From Asterionellopsis glacialis (lineage: Eukaryota; Bacillariophyta; Plagiogrammaphyceae; Rhaphoneidales; Asterionellopsidaceae), in the NCBI GenBank assembly GCA_014885115.2, contig WKLE02000301.1, positions 1-29,009 of the forward strand: a stretch of DNA of 29,009 bases, read 5' to 3'. Of this stretch, positions 1-11,448 are shown one piece after another. The position numbers were made by a program, and so were the translations under genes. Each line of letters begins with the position of its first letter. Positions within the stretch are counted from its first letter, which is position 1. A model generated the notes under the pieces. The model saw only the letters and a program-made list of their open reading frames with translations, did no database searches and was not told the DNA's origin.

Positions 1-337
1 TACTATGATTAAGGGTAAATGTTGACTCAAAGTGACACTTTTTGGGGGTCCATAAAACCAATATGAATTGTGGTACTTAAATCTCTCAGTTTCATGTCAA
101 GACTGAACAGATATCCTTTTCTGATGGAGCGTAGGGCAAACTACAAAGCTGGTCTGAATGATATTATCATCTTAGTTTCCCAATTCCACTAGTAAGTTGA
201 AATTCAAATTCGCATTTTCTCTAAGTTTACATTTGAACTTCTCTATCTAATATGCAATTCCAAATTCTATCTTCCTCCATTTAACATCAAACAATTTTTT
301 TGGTAACATTATTTCCTACAACTATATATTATTTCTA
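1..337. other. AT-rich stretch without a recognisable gene
   Basis: I see no convincing reading frame or RNA gene here. It lies downstream of the gene A relic that ends at 338 on the minus strand, so it may hold that gene's 3' untranslated region. Confidence 0.4.
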
Positions 338-1361
338 CTAATCAAAATCATCAGCACCTTCAACCACTATGTGTCTTGTCCCACCTTCTTCCATTTTTTT
401 AAAAGCTTCTTCAAAACTCTTACTTGTCCCTTCGTGTCTCCTCTCCTCTTGTACTCTCTTAGATAAATCTCAAAATCTCAGCAATCCCTCTTTACTCCAT
501 CCATTTTATTTCCTTGATCCCCCCCCCCTTAATAGTTTATATGTGTACTTGGGTTTTTCTGTAACATCCTCTATGTCCATTCCACAACACTCATCCATCC
601 ACCTTTCCCAACTATTTTCCAGCATGATCAATGCTAACCCCTCATCTGTTGGTCTTACGCAATTTGTCAAATAGCTTGTTCTACAGTTTAATATCCAATT
701 AGCTTTTCCTATCACTGCAGGTAGTATATACTCACAAAATGTTGTTTATGCACCATCCCTATCCCATTACCCCCCTTCCACAATGTCTCCCATAGAAGGA
801 AACGGGACAGCATCTTTGGATTTGTAATGCTCATACATTACTAGTTATTTAATTAATTTGCTAATATGAAAGCAAAGTTAGTTTATGTCATATTCCTCAT
901 TTGTTATTTGACCTCACACTTACCCTTGAAACTATGTTTTACTGCCCTGTTAATGTTGTTTCTCTTGATATTCAGAGCTCTCCTGCATGTTTTCAAACCA
1001 TAACTATGCCAAAAACTGTGCCTATCTTTTTCTTTAATGTCAATCCATCCATAACAAACTTTGCTGCCTTCCCATGGACACTATCTTTGTGTTCGTTCAT
1101 AAAAAGTTCCTCCCTGGCAAATCACTCAACTCTTGATTTGATCATAGTCATGTTAGCCACTCCTCCTTAGTCCACTATGGATTGCCAATATGCTTCCTGC
1201 AAGGCATTACCTCCTCTTACTGAAACAGCAGATGACAAAGAAGAGTTTCCACTACTCATTGAGAACACCTCTATTATTCCAGGTGGTGAAAAATCCTCTG
1301 ATGTTTCCTCCACATGTTCTACAACTTCATTCTGTGTTTGCACAACCTGCAACTCCTCCAC
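338..1361 (-). pseudogene. Relic of 'gene A', companion gene of a KDZ transposase
   Basis: This is a decayed paralogue of the gene found in both inverted arms at 11828-13393 and 26828-28658. In order on the minus strand I see an acidic N-terminal stretch (1361-1167); a segment near 920-1025 reading FWHSYGLKTCRRAL then KRNNINRAVK, matching FWNTYKGVVKNTI then RRNDVNNAIQK in the arms; VIGKANW near 690-715, matching VVGKSKW; DEGLALIMLENSW, matching DEAFALLLL; and NGWSKEGLLRF, matching DGWTTAGLLKY. It closes at a TAG at 338-340. Several stops and frameshifts break it, including one beside a run of ten C at about 519-528. The family has no function I can name. The small, basic, aromatic-rich blocks suggest a DNA-binding or adaptor protein, but that is inference. 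It points away from the KDZ transposase that starts about 500 bp to its right. Confidence 0.6.
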
Positions 1362-1863
1362 TATCTGATGTCTCTGTGTTTGCCTCTCCCTACCCTCTGT
1401 TTGGTCTAGGAGGCATTGTTTAAACGTCCTCTACACAATCCATTGCTTCTTGTGTTCTGTCTCATCATGATTTTATCTTTTTCTTCATGTACTCTCCATT
1501 TCCTTGACTACCATTTATAATACATCTATCTACGTCCTATGGCTTCACTTTTGGTGCATCTCTCTCACCTCTCTACTCTGGCATCCTTTCTTTTAAATCC
1601 TGCATTTCAAACATACTCATAATTATTCAAATATTTTATTCCCGTACATTCTTTTCCTCACCATAAGTAAATATCGCATGTCAGTGTTCACTTACACATG
1701 TTGGTTTTCACTCCTAGTAATGTCAGGATTTCAATGATAATTTTTTCTGCCAACTATGGATCAAATATCTTCCTTTTTGTTCCTTGATTTATTATCCTCA
1801 CTTAGTTTATGTCTTTTTTGTTTTTGGAAATATTTATTTACATCAACTTTTTATCAATTAACA
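1362..1863. other. Spacer between divergent gene A relic and KDZ transposase
   Basis: About 500 bp, pyrimidine-rich on the plus strand, with no convincing gene. By position it should hold the start regions of both divergent genes. I see no clear promoter motif. Confidence 0.35.
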
Positions 1864-4800
1864 ATGGCCAGTTCAACAAGTCTTTCCTTCTTCTGTCCCT
1901 ATTGTCCTGGTCTTGAATTTACTCAAAATCATTATCTCTTTTATTCAAAAATCAGCTGAGTCTGCCACCACAAATTCTGGACTAATTTCAACTAGTGTTA
2001 GTTGTTTGGAGTTGCTGCCTCCTACCAATGCAGTATGTTGTCAGAATATCACTGTCTCTAACAACCTTGAAACTGAATCGTTAGATGATGATTTTGAATA
2101 TTTCCTTAGTGATGTTGCATTATTCTCCCCCCATAAGTCATCTTCATCTTACAAAACCTTTGATAGCTCAATTCATACAGTACCTACATCTGATTCTAGG
2201 TATAATATACCCGCAACCAAAGAAGAAAGGGCTTATCTCCAATTGATTGACTTGCTCGACAACATGTTAGGTGTCAACAATCTTTATGCCTTTGATGTTG
2301 TGCTAGCATGGGTCAAGGATTCTTTTGACACACATGTTGATTTTAGGAAAAAAAACCATCTAGGAAGACCCTTCTTCAACGTTTCTCTGATTTTTTGAGA
2401 AAAATGCAAGCCCTTCAATACAATTGTTAGTCTCAAAAGAGACGACAAGGGGGAACATCTTTTTCCCACAAACATGGATGCTCTTGATAAAGTTCCTCAT
2501 TTTGATTTTGTAGATCAGATTAGCAATCTAAATAATGATTGCTTGTTATTTTCAGATGTTGGGAAGCTTGTGGTTAATAAAGATGATCCATTTGGTATTT
2601 TCAAACCTTCAGAAGATACCTGCAATGAGGCCCTGTCTGCTTCATGGTACAAGGAAACTGTTCAGAAATTACAAAATGATCCAACAAGAGATCTTGTGAA
2701 TCCACTAATTCTTTTCATAGACAAATCACCTGCCACTATCTTAGGAAGACACAATCTTGAACCTGTCATGTTTACATCTTTACTGTTAAATCAAGCAACA
2801 CATGCTTTTCCAGAATCTTGGAGACCCCTAGGTTATATTCCTGATTTGGGTTATATGTCAAAAGCTAGGAATAGAACCTGTTACACAAGATCCAGGAGGG
2901 GTCAATCAATCCAAAATTACCATAAAATGTTGAAGACTATACTTTGCTCATTGACCTTAGTTAAGAAAGATGGCTTATTGATGAATGTCAGAATTGGTGA
3001 TAAAATATCCCTTAGGTGTGTCTTTTTCCCAATTGCCTACATAATTGGTGATGGTAAAAGCAGTGATGCCCTTGCAGGTAGGTATGGTGGTTACACAAAT
3101 ATTGCCCACATAAGTCATAGTTGTCTGTGTTCTTTCCAGCAAGTAGAAAACCAGGAAATTGAGAAATTATGTGATGTTGTTCTCTCAACGGCTAACTCAT
3201 CAGGTGAGCCTTTTACCAATGATACTGTTAGGGGGTCTTTAAACCGTCTGGAGAGTATGGCCCAACATGTAGTTGACAACACCTTCACAACTGTTGATTT
3301 TGGTTCTTCCAAACTTGGCATCTTTTCTACCCAACCTGTTGATCTGATGCATTTGTTTAATGAGGGTCTTCTCAAACAGGACCCAGGCCTTTGTCACTGC
3401 TAGATGCTATATCCAAGGAAATTTTTTGGTGGTCTTAGGAGTAGTGTTAAGCAAGAATATCCACGGTTATCCTTTACCAAAGGTGTTACAAATACAAAAC
3501 AGGTTACTGCAGATGAATGGGTGGGCATTGCCTTTACTCTAATACTTATTTCCCTAACAGACCAAGGGAGAGAAACTCTTGAACAAAGATGTCATACTCA
3601 CGTGGAGGACACAGTTGACATCCTATCTGAAGAAAAGGATCATTCTGATGATGACTCATGTTCTACTAATGCTTCAGAAGAACCACCCAAAGCTGCAATT
3701 GTTGAATCTACTGACTTTATAAGCCTTTTAGAAATGAGGCTTTGTTTCCATGTGTGGTGTTACAATGCTTGTCCCTGGGGTCATCTTGAAGGAAGAGAGG
3801 CATTATTGAAACAGCAGGCGGCTCAAGACCTGGTTAGGCTACTGATGGACATGATGAAAAACACTATCCCAAGAATCAATGGTAATGGGTGGAAACTACA
3901 GAAGTTTCATGAACTTTTACACTTGGTTCATGACATGGATAAGTACAGTTTGCCAACTAACTTTATTGCATCTGATGGTGAGCATCATCACAAAGTCAAC
4001 ATTAAATTGGCAGCAAGAACTGCCCAGAAAAGAAGTGGATCTATATTTCTGGACCAATCTGTGAAAAGGGTACATGATTGCAGCATTGTCTATCACTGTT
4101 CTGTAAGAATTCAGGGTATAGAGATGGGAAGATACTCAAAAGTATTGAATGACTTAATAAAAAGTGGCGACACTAACAACAACAAGGATACAGTTTTTTC
4201 TGGTAACTCTCATTTTCCAATCAAAACAAGCTTCCAGATCTTCTGGGTTCCAGTGTCTTTACCAGTGTAACACAAACACTAAATACAAGGATCTGGTTGA
4301 ATTACCTTCTGTGTTAAGAAGTTCTGAGTTGTTGAAAACTCTATTTACCAATCTATCCAGTGGAGATATTATATCCTTTCATACTGAGTTTCAACAAAGT
4401 TCTGGAAAACGCATTAGGTCTCATCCAAATTACCAATAGGAAGGCCCTTGGTATGACTGGGTGATGATAATTTTTTTAATGACCAATAATTCAAGAGACA
4501 AGACACAGTCAGTCCGTATCAACAACACTACAGGAAAGAGACGCAACAACGGACATAATACTAATGGCTTTATCTTTCATGTAGGGAACCAAACATCAAA
4601 GAAGCACTCTTTCTGTACCAACACTGCCATGCAAGGCACTTACGGAGAGGACATGTATCCACGCAAGGTACTTGCATTTGTTACTCAAACATTTATAGAT
4701 GGTTCGTTGGAGGAACTAACAATTGTTCACTTGTGTTGTCAATGATCACCAGCATGATAGTGTCCTAACTGAGTGTTGGGAAATGGAATACACCAATCTT

Positions 4801-4971
4801 GGTGATCCTGTCTACCATGTGGTCCCCCTGAAATCCATTGGTTACTGTGTCTTGGAAACTGAAGATTGTCCCAACATTTTTGAGAAAAGGCCAAAAAGCA
4901 TCTGTGCCCATGTAGTTAAATAACCAAAGGAGCATTGGGCATCAGAATTTTCATCTGCTGGTGGATATTGA
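1864..4971 (+). pseudogene. KDZ/Plavaka-type DDE transposase, copy 1, degraded
   Basis: The likely start is the ATG at 1864, followed at once by a CPYC zinc-finger-like motif, as is usual at the N-terminus of Plavaka-type proteins. A catalytic core follows. The first Asp is in LFIDKS (codon 2720), with the family's LEPVMFTSLLL and RPLGYIPD wording after it. The second Asp is in IIGDGKSSDALAG (codon 3050), followed by a CLC pair. VDLMHLFNEGLL comes near 3340. The Glu is in SDGEHHHKVNIKLAARTAQK (codon 3980). The C-terminal part includes YPRKVLAFV (near 4660) and AHVVK-stop-PKEHWASEF, which matches FVVDPQKTWAEY at the end of copy 2, so the TAA at 4921 is a nonsense change and the protein ran to about 4971. 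Further breaks lie near 1950, 2398, 3403, 4270, 4437 and 4725. All three catalytic residues remain although the gene is dead. It resembles copy 2 only in motif blocks and is clearly an old, separate lineage. Confidence 0.75.
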
Positions 4972-5360
4972 TGTTTCTTTTGGGTACCACATCAGAAGGA
5001 AAACCCATGCCTCTCTGCAAATAATTTCATATCATCTTTTGGGCATACTTTCCTCCCATAAGTAAGGCAAAAATTATGACCCAGCACCACTCAGGGAGTG
5101 AACTAAATTTAGGCATGTTTTGCGCATAATTTGGGTGTATCCATTGAATTTATTTTATGCTCCATGTGCGTATATTTTCTGGTACCAAGAGACATAGTAA
5201 AATTGTATAGGTGGCATATTTTTTTTGCCATGAGAGACATAAACTTTGTTCATGTGACACAAAAGTTTGGTACACAAGTAAAATATATTATTTTATACTC
5301 ATAATTTGACTGCTATCTCCCTCTGTTATATTTTTGCATTACAGTCACTTTTTTGGCAAT
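4972..5360. other. Non-coding junction between KDZ copy 1 and the next element
   Basis: About 390 AT-rich bases with no gene I can support. The end of KDZ copy 1, and possibly an edge of the large inverted-arm unit, must fall here, but I could not identify a terminal inverted repeat or target duplication. Confidence 0.35.
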
Positions 5361-5450
5361 GATGTTCTCAAAAAGTTTATTTCAAATTTTTTTAAATGTC
5401 ACAATGTATTATTAATTCTTGAATTCGTTCATCCATTCATTATTCAAGAA
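5361..5450 (-). repeat. Inverted copy of the gene A 3' UTR, unexpanded
   Basis: Read on the minus strand, this segment matches 28652-28673 followed by 28935-29009 almost base for base: the TTCTTGAATAATGAATGG start, the CAAGAATTAATAAT block, the ACATTTAAAAAAATTTG block, an AATAAA and the GAGAACATC end. About 260 bases of microsatellite interrupt the right-hand copy but are absent here. The match on the right stops only because the window ends. It sits directly below the end of the MULE transposase relic and includes a polyadenylation-like AATAAA. Confidence 0.8.
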
Positions 5451-5452
5451 GT

Positions 5453-6876
5453 TCACTTGAAGTCAGTGCAGCCATTATTTTGTCTCCAGAAGTATCCAAT
5501 GCATTTGTCCATTCGTAGGACATCAACTTTTTTGGCAAGAAAACCAACAGCATACATTTATTTATGGAAAACCTTTTTGCAGTGATTAGGATCACATATC
5601 CACTTAGGAATAACCTTCACTTCCTGTGGAAGTTTACTTGTATCCTTAAGTTTGTTATCACGTTTCTTGTTGAGTGTTGGTTGTCCTCTTAGCCACTTAT
5701 TTTGTTTTTTCAAATTAGCATCAATTTTGTCTTGAATAGAATGCTTCATCTGGGCACGTATAGTACTGTCATCATCTGCACAAATTTGAACTATGCAAGA
5801 TGAATGTTTGTGTTTCCATACCTTGGTTACAAGTTGTACCCCTGCATACGAATCCATTCCCTTGCTCAAACCTTCAGAATGGATGGTATAATCATGAGGT
5901 GCTGCTTTTTTTTTTTCAGGGCAGCCTTTTTGCACTTAGAGCACCAGAAAGCAAATAGCATTTCTAGTTTCTGCTCCAATCAAAAAAGCATGACCAGAAT
6001 TGGAATCATATGATGTACCAGAACTGCGTTTTTGCCAACCCATGTCAAAAAAAACTTCTAGTTCGATTTTTTGTCTATCTCTAGGATCCCTACCTAACCA
6101 CTCTTCAAAGTTTATGTTTTTTTTGGTCATTGTAAACTTTCTTTCTTCCAGTAAGTTTTCATCAAGTATGTCTTTGGACAGTTTCCAAATAATCTTTCCA
6201 ATGCTGTTTTCAACAGTAGTAAACCACTGTGAATTGTAACTCTTATGGATTCCTAGGATTCCCATTAGTTTGTTGCATTCTTTGGGGCCTAAACCCAAGG
6301 CATGGCAAGCAATGACAGTACGAACATTGTTAGCATAGCAAGAAGAATCTCTTTCATGTCTTTTTCTTTTATTGTTCGTGTCTGTTTCATTTCCTTTTGT
6401 GAACAATCCCACCATTTCAGGTTCCAAAAATATGGGTTCATAAATTATTTCTTTTGATACAGTATTTCAGCATTTCACATACATATATGAGATCATATTT
6501 ATTTCAATAAAGGAAGAAATTTTACTTTGTGAGCACTTTTTGCAACAGAAATGTTTTTCAAGATTTTTTTTTAGAATTGCAAATGAAACAATGACATTCC
6601 TTTTCTGATCCTCATGGTTTGTTCACAATTGATTACATTATTATTTTGATCATGATTTGATTCATCATCAATGATAACATCATAGTTTTGATTTATATTC
6701 CATGCTAATTGCTTACCAAATGGTCTTTCCATGTTAAAACGTCCACCAGCTCCACCTGACACTAGTTGTTGTATTAGATATTTTTTAAAAAAAACATCTT
6801 CTTCACTGTTTGGGGTAGCAACATTTATATGATGCCATTGCCTCTTAGATTGAGGTTTCTTGTTATTCATCATCAT
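5453..6876 (-). pseudogene. Mutator-like (MULE) DDE transposase, degraded and truncated
   Basis: Translation from the ATG at 6876 gives a basic N-terminus, then in a shifted frame a zinc-binding HFCCKKC block (near 6540), as expected for this family. The 6427-5936 part holds the hallmark core VFFDMGWQKRSSGTSYDSNS then GHAFLIGAETR, whose Asp is the first catalytic residue. After an in-frame TAA at about 5936 the same frame continues with APHDYTIHSEGLSKGMD and ICADDDSTIRAQMKHS, which contains the second Asp, then DPNHCKKVF. The family normally continues for another 100 or more residues with the catalytic Glu; here reading ends at a TGA at 5453-5455, so that part is lost. It is divergent from the P2X7-C-like gene at 7213, and the two probably come from one element. 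The identification rests on motif wording, which is distinctive. Confidence 0.75.
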
Positions 6877-7212
6877 TATTTTATGTTGTTGATTGTTGAA
6901 TTATTCCTGTTGCACTATTCTTGTTGCACGATTCCATCTAAAAAGATGTATGCGTTGAATACAATTTTTATATGACAGTAAATAATGCAAATGCACTCAC
7001 AGTTTTTGTATGAGTACAAAAAATAAATAAACCGTAATGGATGTTGATTGTTGTTTTGATATTTTCTGATAGAAAGCTATCACTGAGGTGGCAGCAAAAA
7101 CTTCCAAAGAAATTTTGTGAAGTTTGTCAGTTGAAAACACTTGCGGATACTGATTCATTGTTACGTTTGTAAAAAAAAAATATTCAAATACTCATAAGAA
7201 TCATCCTTTCAA
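6877..7212. promoter_or_regulatory. Divergent intergenic region between MULE transposase and P2X7-C-like gene
   Basis: About 336 AT-rich bases separate two head-to-head genes, so both promoters should lie here. A 14-bp near-perfect tandem duplication, ATTCCTGTTGCACT then ATTCTTGTTGCACG, occupies 6903-6930 just upstream of the transposase start. No TATA box or other named element is clear. Confidence 0.35.
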
Positions 7213-7843
7213 AATGAGTGATACTATAAAAGACACTAATTCATTGGTGAAAAAAATCAAGAACAAACATCATTCCAGGTGTGCAGACACCTCCACCTGT
7301 ATCACGTTCTCACTTCAACAAGTACGAAGTTGAAAGCCCACCTCCAACACCAGAATCTTGAAGGTACTATATGGTAGGCATACCTTGCGTTTTCAAGCAA
7401 ATTACAGATATTATTGTGGTCCTGAAATGGAAGGAGAAAAGGAAATGATATGTTAAAAGTGTGAGCAAGGTTTTAAAGAGTGTGATTGTCATTGGGAAGC
7501 AGTTGAAGATGATTTACTTACTTGGTCAGCAGAGGAGTATGATTTTGATGATGTAGATGTTGGAAAAATTGCAACCAAATCAGTTAGATTTGGTTGCTAC
7601 AAATGGTACATACACCAGATCTTTAGAAATGATCTTGGAAGTGCTAACAGAATCATGTTACCCAAGTGTGTCGTCAACAGGATCCATGAGGTTTATAGCC
7701 TTGCAGAAGGTGAGGAAAAGCGTGGTTTTCCCCAGATAAGAAAAAAAGGAATGGTGCTGGGAAGGGGAAGAACAATACTTAGAGGGTTGGAGTCAGAGAA
7801 GGAGAGAAGGCATGTCAAGTTAGTTATAGTGAAAAAAAAATAG
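7213..7843 (+). pseudogene. P2X7 C-terminal-like (P2RX7_C) zinc domain protein, degraded
   Basis: A possible ATG lies at 7213. A proline-rich stretch (QTPPPV, ESPPPTPES) follows, then after a frameshift a continuous domain from about 7363. It has clustered cysteines and a histidine (YYCGPEM, MIC-stop-KCEQGFKECDCHW) and an acidic spacer. Then comes VRFGCYKWYIHQIF, a short loop, and MLPKCVVNRIHEVY. The last two blocks match the signature of the zinc-binding cytosolic 'ballast' domain at the C-terminus of vertebrate P2X7 receptors (a C-Y-R-C-Y type block, then LPSC-x-x-x-RIR-x-x-FP). As established knowledge, this domain also occurs in many transposon-associated proteins without any channel part. 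I see no membrane segment here. A TAA at 7454 interrupts the cysteine cluster. Function in the element is unknown; binding of nucleic acid or protein through zinc is a guess. Confidence 0.6.
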
Positions 7844-8043
7844 CTGACAAGTTATTATGTTACTATATATTATATACGAATATTCTGACAGGTGTTCTGA
7901 AGAGAAACGGAATCTTCTCCTATGATTCCAGTGATAAAGAGAGTTCCATCTTGAACCCAAATCCAGAAAACAAATGATTTTTTTGTGTGATTTTAGCTCA
8001 GTATGGAACAAAATCCTGTAGAAATAGTGTAGAAATTAATTAG

Positions 8044-8699
8044 GCAACTGTAAGCTGATCTACCAATTTAAACTCTGAGCCATTGTTGTATCCTATGTAC
8101 CTTGTTCATAGATACCAGCATAACCATGCAGAGTAGAATGCTTCTATTACAGTGTCAGCTGTTTTGTCTTGAAGTGCCTTGATTTTGAACCAGCCTGTGG
8201 CAGGATCTATCATAGTAAGACATTGTCGTGTTTATGTGCCTGAATCAGACTTAACCATATATTTTCTGATTATGTTTATATGAACTCTTTCCCATTGTAA
8301 CCTTTCAGCCTCTTTAGGGGGTAAGTGTCTTAGGTTGCTTTTTACACAGCTGACATTGTTTACATGTTTTACAGAAGTTCTTAACATGCTTTCTTAGTCT
8401 AGGCCAAGTAAAGTGTTGCCATATGGTTGCTTCTGTACAAGTTTCACCTGGATGTGCTATGTACTCATGATACCAAGCTACAATGCATTGTTGAAATTTC
8501 TCTGGTATATATATTTTTCCTTTGGAGTGTATGAGAGGTTTGCCTTTGACTTCTATAGTTCTGAACGTACCAGGTTTGGCATTGTGCATTAGTTTCCTAA
8601 GCGTCCTAGCCTTTTGTTGGTGTATTTTAATTAAAGGAGGGAATATCGGAAAAGATGTTTCTTTGATTTCCTGTTGTGTTATTGGATACACTTCCATGA
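8044..8699 (-). pseudogene. Ty3 integrase, zinc-binding domain and partial core
   Basis: The 8697-8314 part is open and carries an intact HHCC zinc-binding domain: H-x4-H in HEYIAH, then CKTCKQC. After frameshifts the catalytic core begins. LTMIDPATGWFKI (near 8200) contains the first Asp. YNNGSEFK (near 8070-8090) stands where DNGGEFK is expected, so the second catalytic Asp is Asn. Similarity ends at about 8044, before the catalytic Glu, so the core is cut off. Confidence 0.75.
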
Positions 8700-9775
8700 C
8701 ATTGATAAGTTCTGGAACTTCATCAAATTCATCATATGCATCATCTGCCCATCTTGCATCTAATCATGAAAGTGCGTCAGCAATGACATTATGTTCACCA
8801 GCAATATGGACAAATTCTGCGCTGTATTTTTTTAGCATCATACGCCATCTACATACTTGTTTGCTAGCCATTTTGTCGTACAATATGTTTTTATGGTCCG
8901 TGTGTACTATTAGCTTTTGACCCCAGAGTATGTTTTTGAATTCCTTAAGTGTCTCTATTATAGACAGTAGTTCTTTTTGCCAGTAGTATATTTCTTCTGA
9001 GCGTCTTTAAGTTTTCTACTTTAGAATGCAAGGGGCTTATCATGTTGCATGATAACTGCAGCTAATTGATAATTGGTTGCGTTGTTATATATGTGGAATT
9101 CTTTCTTGAAGTCCGGGAAAGCTAATAGCATTTCTCTAGTTATAACTTCTTTATTTTATCAAAGGCTTTCTGACAGGTGTCGTCCCATACAACTTTGGCC
9201 TTGTTTGATACCATAGCCGTGAGTGGGGCTAGGATGTGACTTTGTCTTTGCCACATATTGCGATAGTAGTTAATCATGCCTAAGAATTTCTTTAATTGGT
9301 GTTTAGTCTTCAGAGGCTCTAAACATTGTATCGCTTCCACTTTCTTATGCTGTGGTTGAATACCATGGAAAGTTAACCAGTAGCCTAGATATTCAATCTG
9401 GTTAATGGCAAAATGGGATTTGTTATGTTTACTACAAAACCAGCTTCTGATAGGCGGCTAAGTACCGCATCAAACTTTGCTGACGTGGTCTTCAAATGTG
9501 GCACTTGACATGATTAAAATATGGTCTATATATGCCCGTGCAAAATCTAAGTTGCATAGTATATCATTCATGATTTTCTAAAAGAGATCAGGCTGTTGGT
9601 TATACCCATAGGTAGGCGTTCTAAGGAAAGTGGTACTTGGAATGGCCTGGTGTGATATGGTTCCACGTCAGCTTCTATTTCTAGTCTGACGGATTTTATC
9701 TTAAGTGTGCCAAGCCTGCCCTTAAAGGCTTGTGGGTACGATGTTTCCAGTGAGAGGCTGCCTTGCCTAAATCAA
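8700..9775 (-). pseudogene. Ty3 pol reverse transcriptase and RNase H, internally deleted
   Basis: The upstream linker (LGTLKIKSVRLEIEAD, then PYHTRPFQVP) runs almost directly into ERLPMGITNS and MNDILCNLDFARAYIDHILI. The fingers and much of the palm of a normal reverse transcriptase, on the order of 100 codons, are missing between them near 9630. The active site reads YIDH instead of YIDD (codon near 9520), which removes a catalytic metal ligand. Downstream come FLGMINYYRNMWQRQSH (9140-9340), the usual hinge after the polymerase. The RNase H part holds VHTDHKNIL and EHNVIADALS, the latter cut by a TGA at 8764-8766. Frameshifts occur throughout. Confidence 0.75.
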
Positions 9776-9779
9776 CTTT

Positions 9780-10503
9780 TTCATAATTAGCATCTAAAAT
9801 GGAAGATTGTCATAGTTCTGCTTCCTTGAGGACAGTTGGAAGGACTGCCATGTGATAGATTGCATCCGCGCGTTTTGGGTCTGAGACCTCTCTGCGGTAT
9901 TTCATGGGTAATTCATACCCCTTCCAGTGTATAGTTTGCGCGCTAAAACGTATGTCAAGGCCCATGGCCTGCATCAGATTGGTTCCTACAATTATGTTGT
10001 ACTGTGCATCTGTTTGGTTTGTTTTTTTGTTCACGTGACAAGACTACACTACTGTCTTTTTGTCCGTAAACTCTGGGAGTTTAACTTTTTATTTGTGCTT
10101 TCCACTTAGTGATAAAGTTACTCCCCATTGTGTTCCACTGTGTAGGTTTAGGGTTTTTGTAAGTACTGGCCTTCCCCTGTTTGGCAAAATCTTTTAGGAT
10201 GATTGTTGCAGTAGTACCGGTGTCTAGTAGGATCCATATAGGAACGAGCTTGCCAACTTGGTTTGTTATCTTGCCTACTACTTCAGTAGTGTGGTGCATA
10301 GATTTCTGCTTTTTTGCTTCTCACTGACTGCTCAGCATGTTGTACAATTGTTCTGTGTTTGGGAAAAGGTTGGAATCAGTGTAGGAAGTAGGCGTAAAGT
10401 AATTGTCTAAATCTTCACTACTATTTTTATGTTCAATTTTACTATGTTGCGTAAAGTACAAACTAGGTTTGTTATCGGAAGAAGAGTCCGATTCATAGTG
10501 CAC
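9780..10503 (-). pseudogene. Ty3 pol aspartic protease region
   Basis: A serine/asparagine-rich lead (10503-10321) ends in an in-frame stop. The protease then follows with the active-site motif ILLDTGTTATIIL at about 10200-10235; retropepsins use this D-T-G as half of a dimeric active site. After a break, YNIIVGTNLMQAMGLDIRFS and TIHWKGYELPMK (10034-9880) match the second half of Ty3 proteases, where I-x-G-x-x-L-L is followed by the linker to reverse transcriptase. Frameshifts separate the pieces. Confidence 0.7.
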
Positions 10504-10580
10504 TTTATGTTTCTTTTCTTACTATCTTTCCATACTCTGAGCGAACTAATCATTGCATTTACCTGTTCCTGCATGTACAT

Positions 10581-11448
10581 CTAGGATTTGCTTGAATCCT
10601 TCTTTTTTGACTTGTCTGCAGTACATTCATTGTTGTTATGGTTGTTTGCACAGCAGTTGCTGCACCACTTACAAGAGTGCTGGCGCTTGTTGTTGCTTCC
10701 ATTGTTATTGGGATCAGAATTCTTTTCTGTTATTTCACGCTTGTGATTCTTCTTGGTCTCTTTAGGTTTTTTGGACTTAGAGAGTTCACGATCTATATTA
10801 TCTTGTACCTCTAACTTCTCAAAGTAGTCCATGGTATCCTCAAACGAGAGATCGTGAGGGTCAAGGTTGCTAGTGAGTAGGGCAGATTGCCACTTAAGTG
10901 GTTTCACCCAATCCAAGATGTCCACAATTTCGCCATTGTCAAATTTTTGAATTTTTTTACTATTTTGATCAATCAGAAATACTGACAAGGCCTTGTGATG
11001 AACTCTTACAACGTGAAGCTGTAGGTCATTGCTAGGTGATAGCAAAGGTAGTTCTCCTGGCAACTTGCCACATGCCTAGATGAGAAAAAATTCTCACCTA
11101 TGTCATTCAGTACCAATTCAAAGACATGGTTTCTTGAGGCATGCTTTTTTGCTCTGGCGATTGGCATTTGCTGCTTGGAACAGCTGCCTTGCTCTACCCT
11201 TCAAAAGGGTGAGGGCCATGGAGGTCTTGGATGAGGCTTTGGTGAGAGGGTAATCTCTCTCCACCTCAGCAAATTCAATCCTCCACTGGATCCACTCTTC
11301 AGCAGATCCATCCTCAAATTGTTTAACTCTTTTCTCAATTGTTTCTGAGTCAGAGCCTTCATCAGAGGGATCAATTCAAACCCTGATGGTCTTGTAGGAA
11401 TCTTTGTCGTCATCTTTTGACTTTGACCTCTCCTTCTTCATTTTCATG
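10581..11448 (-). pseudogene. gag: Ty3 gag protein with CCHC zinc knuckle, frameshifted
   Basis: The likely start is the ATG at 11448, giving a lysine-rich leader. An open stretch then holds the capsid-like signature EEWIQWRIEFAEVERDYPLT followed by SSKTSMALTLLKG, matching the W-x-x-W-R ... LLKG pattern of Ty3-type gag in protist elements. A stop follows LLKG, and a frameshifted stretch leads to the second half. That half ends with a lysine/asparagine-rich region and a standard CX2CX4HX4C knuckle (CSNCCANNHNNNEC, near 10660) for binding nucleic acid. Gag forms the cytoplasmic particle that packages the RNA. At least three breaks make this copy non-coding. Confidence 0.7.

Noticed and set aside
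369..1423. Plus-strand serine/leucine-rich open readings
   Set aside because: They are shadows of the minus-strand gene A relic, which has motif support from two other copies.
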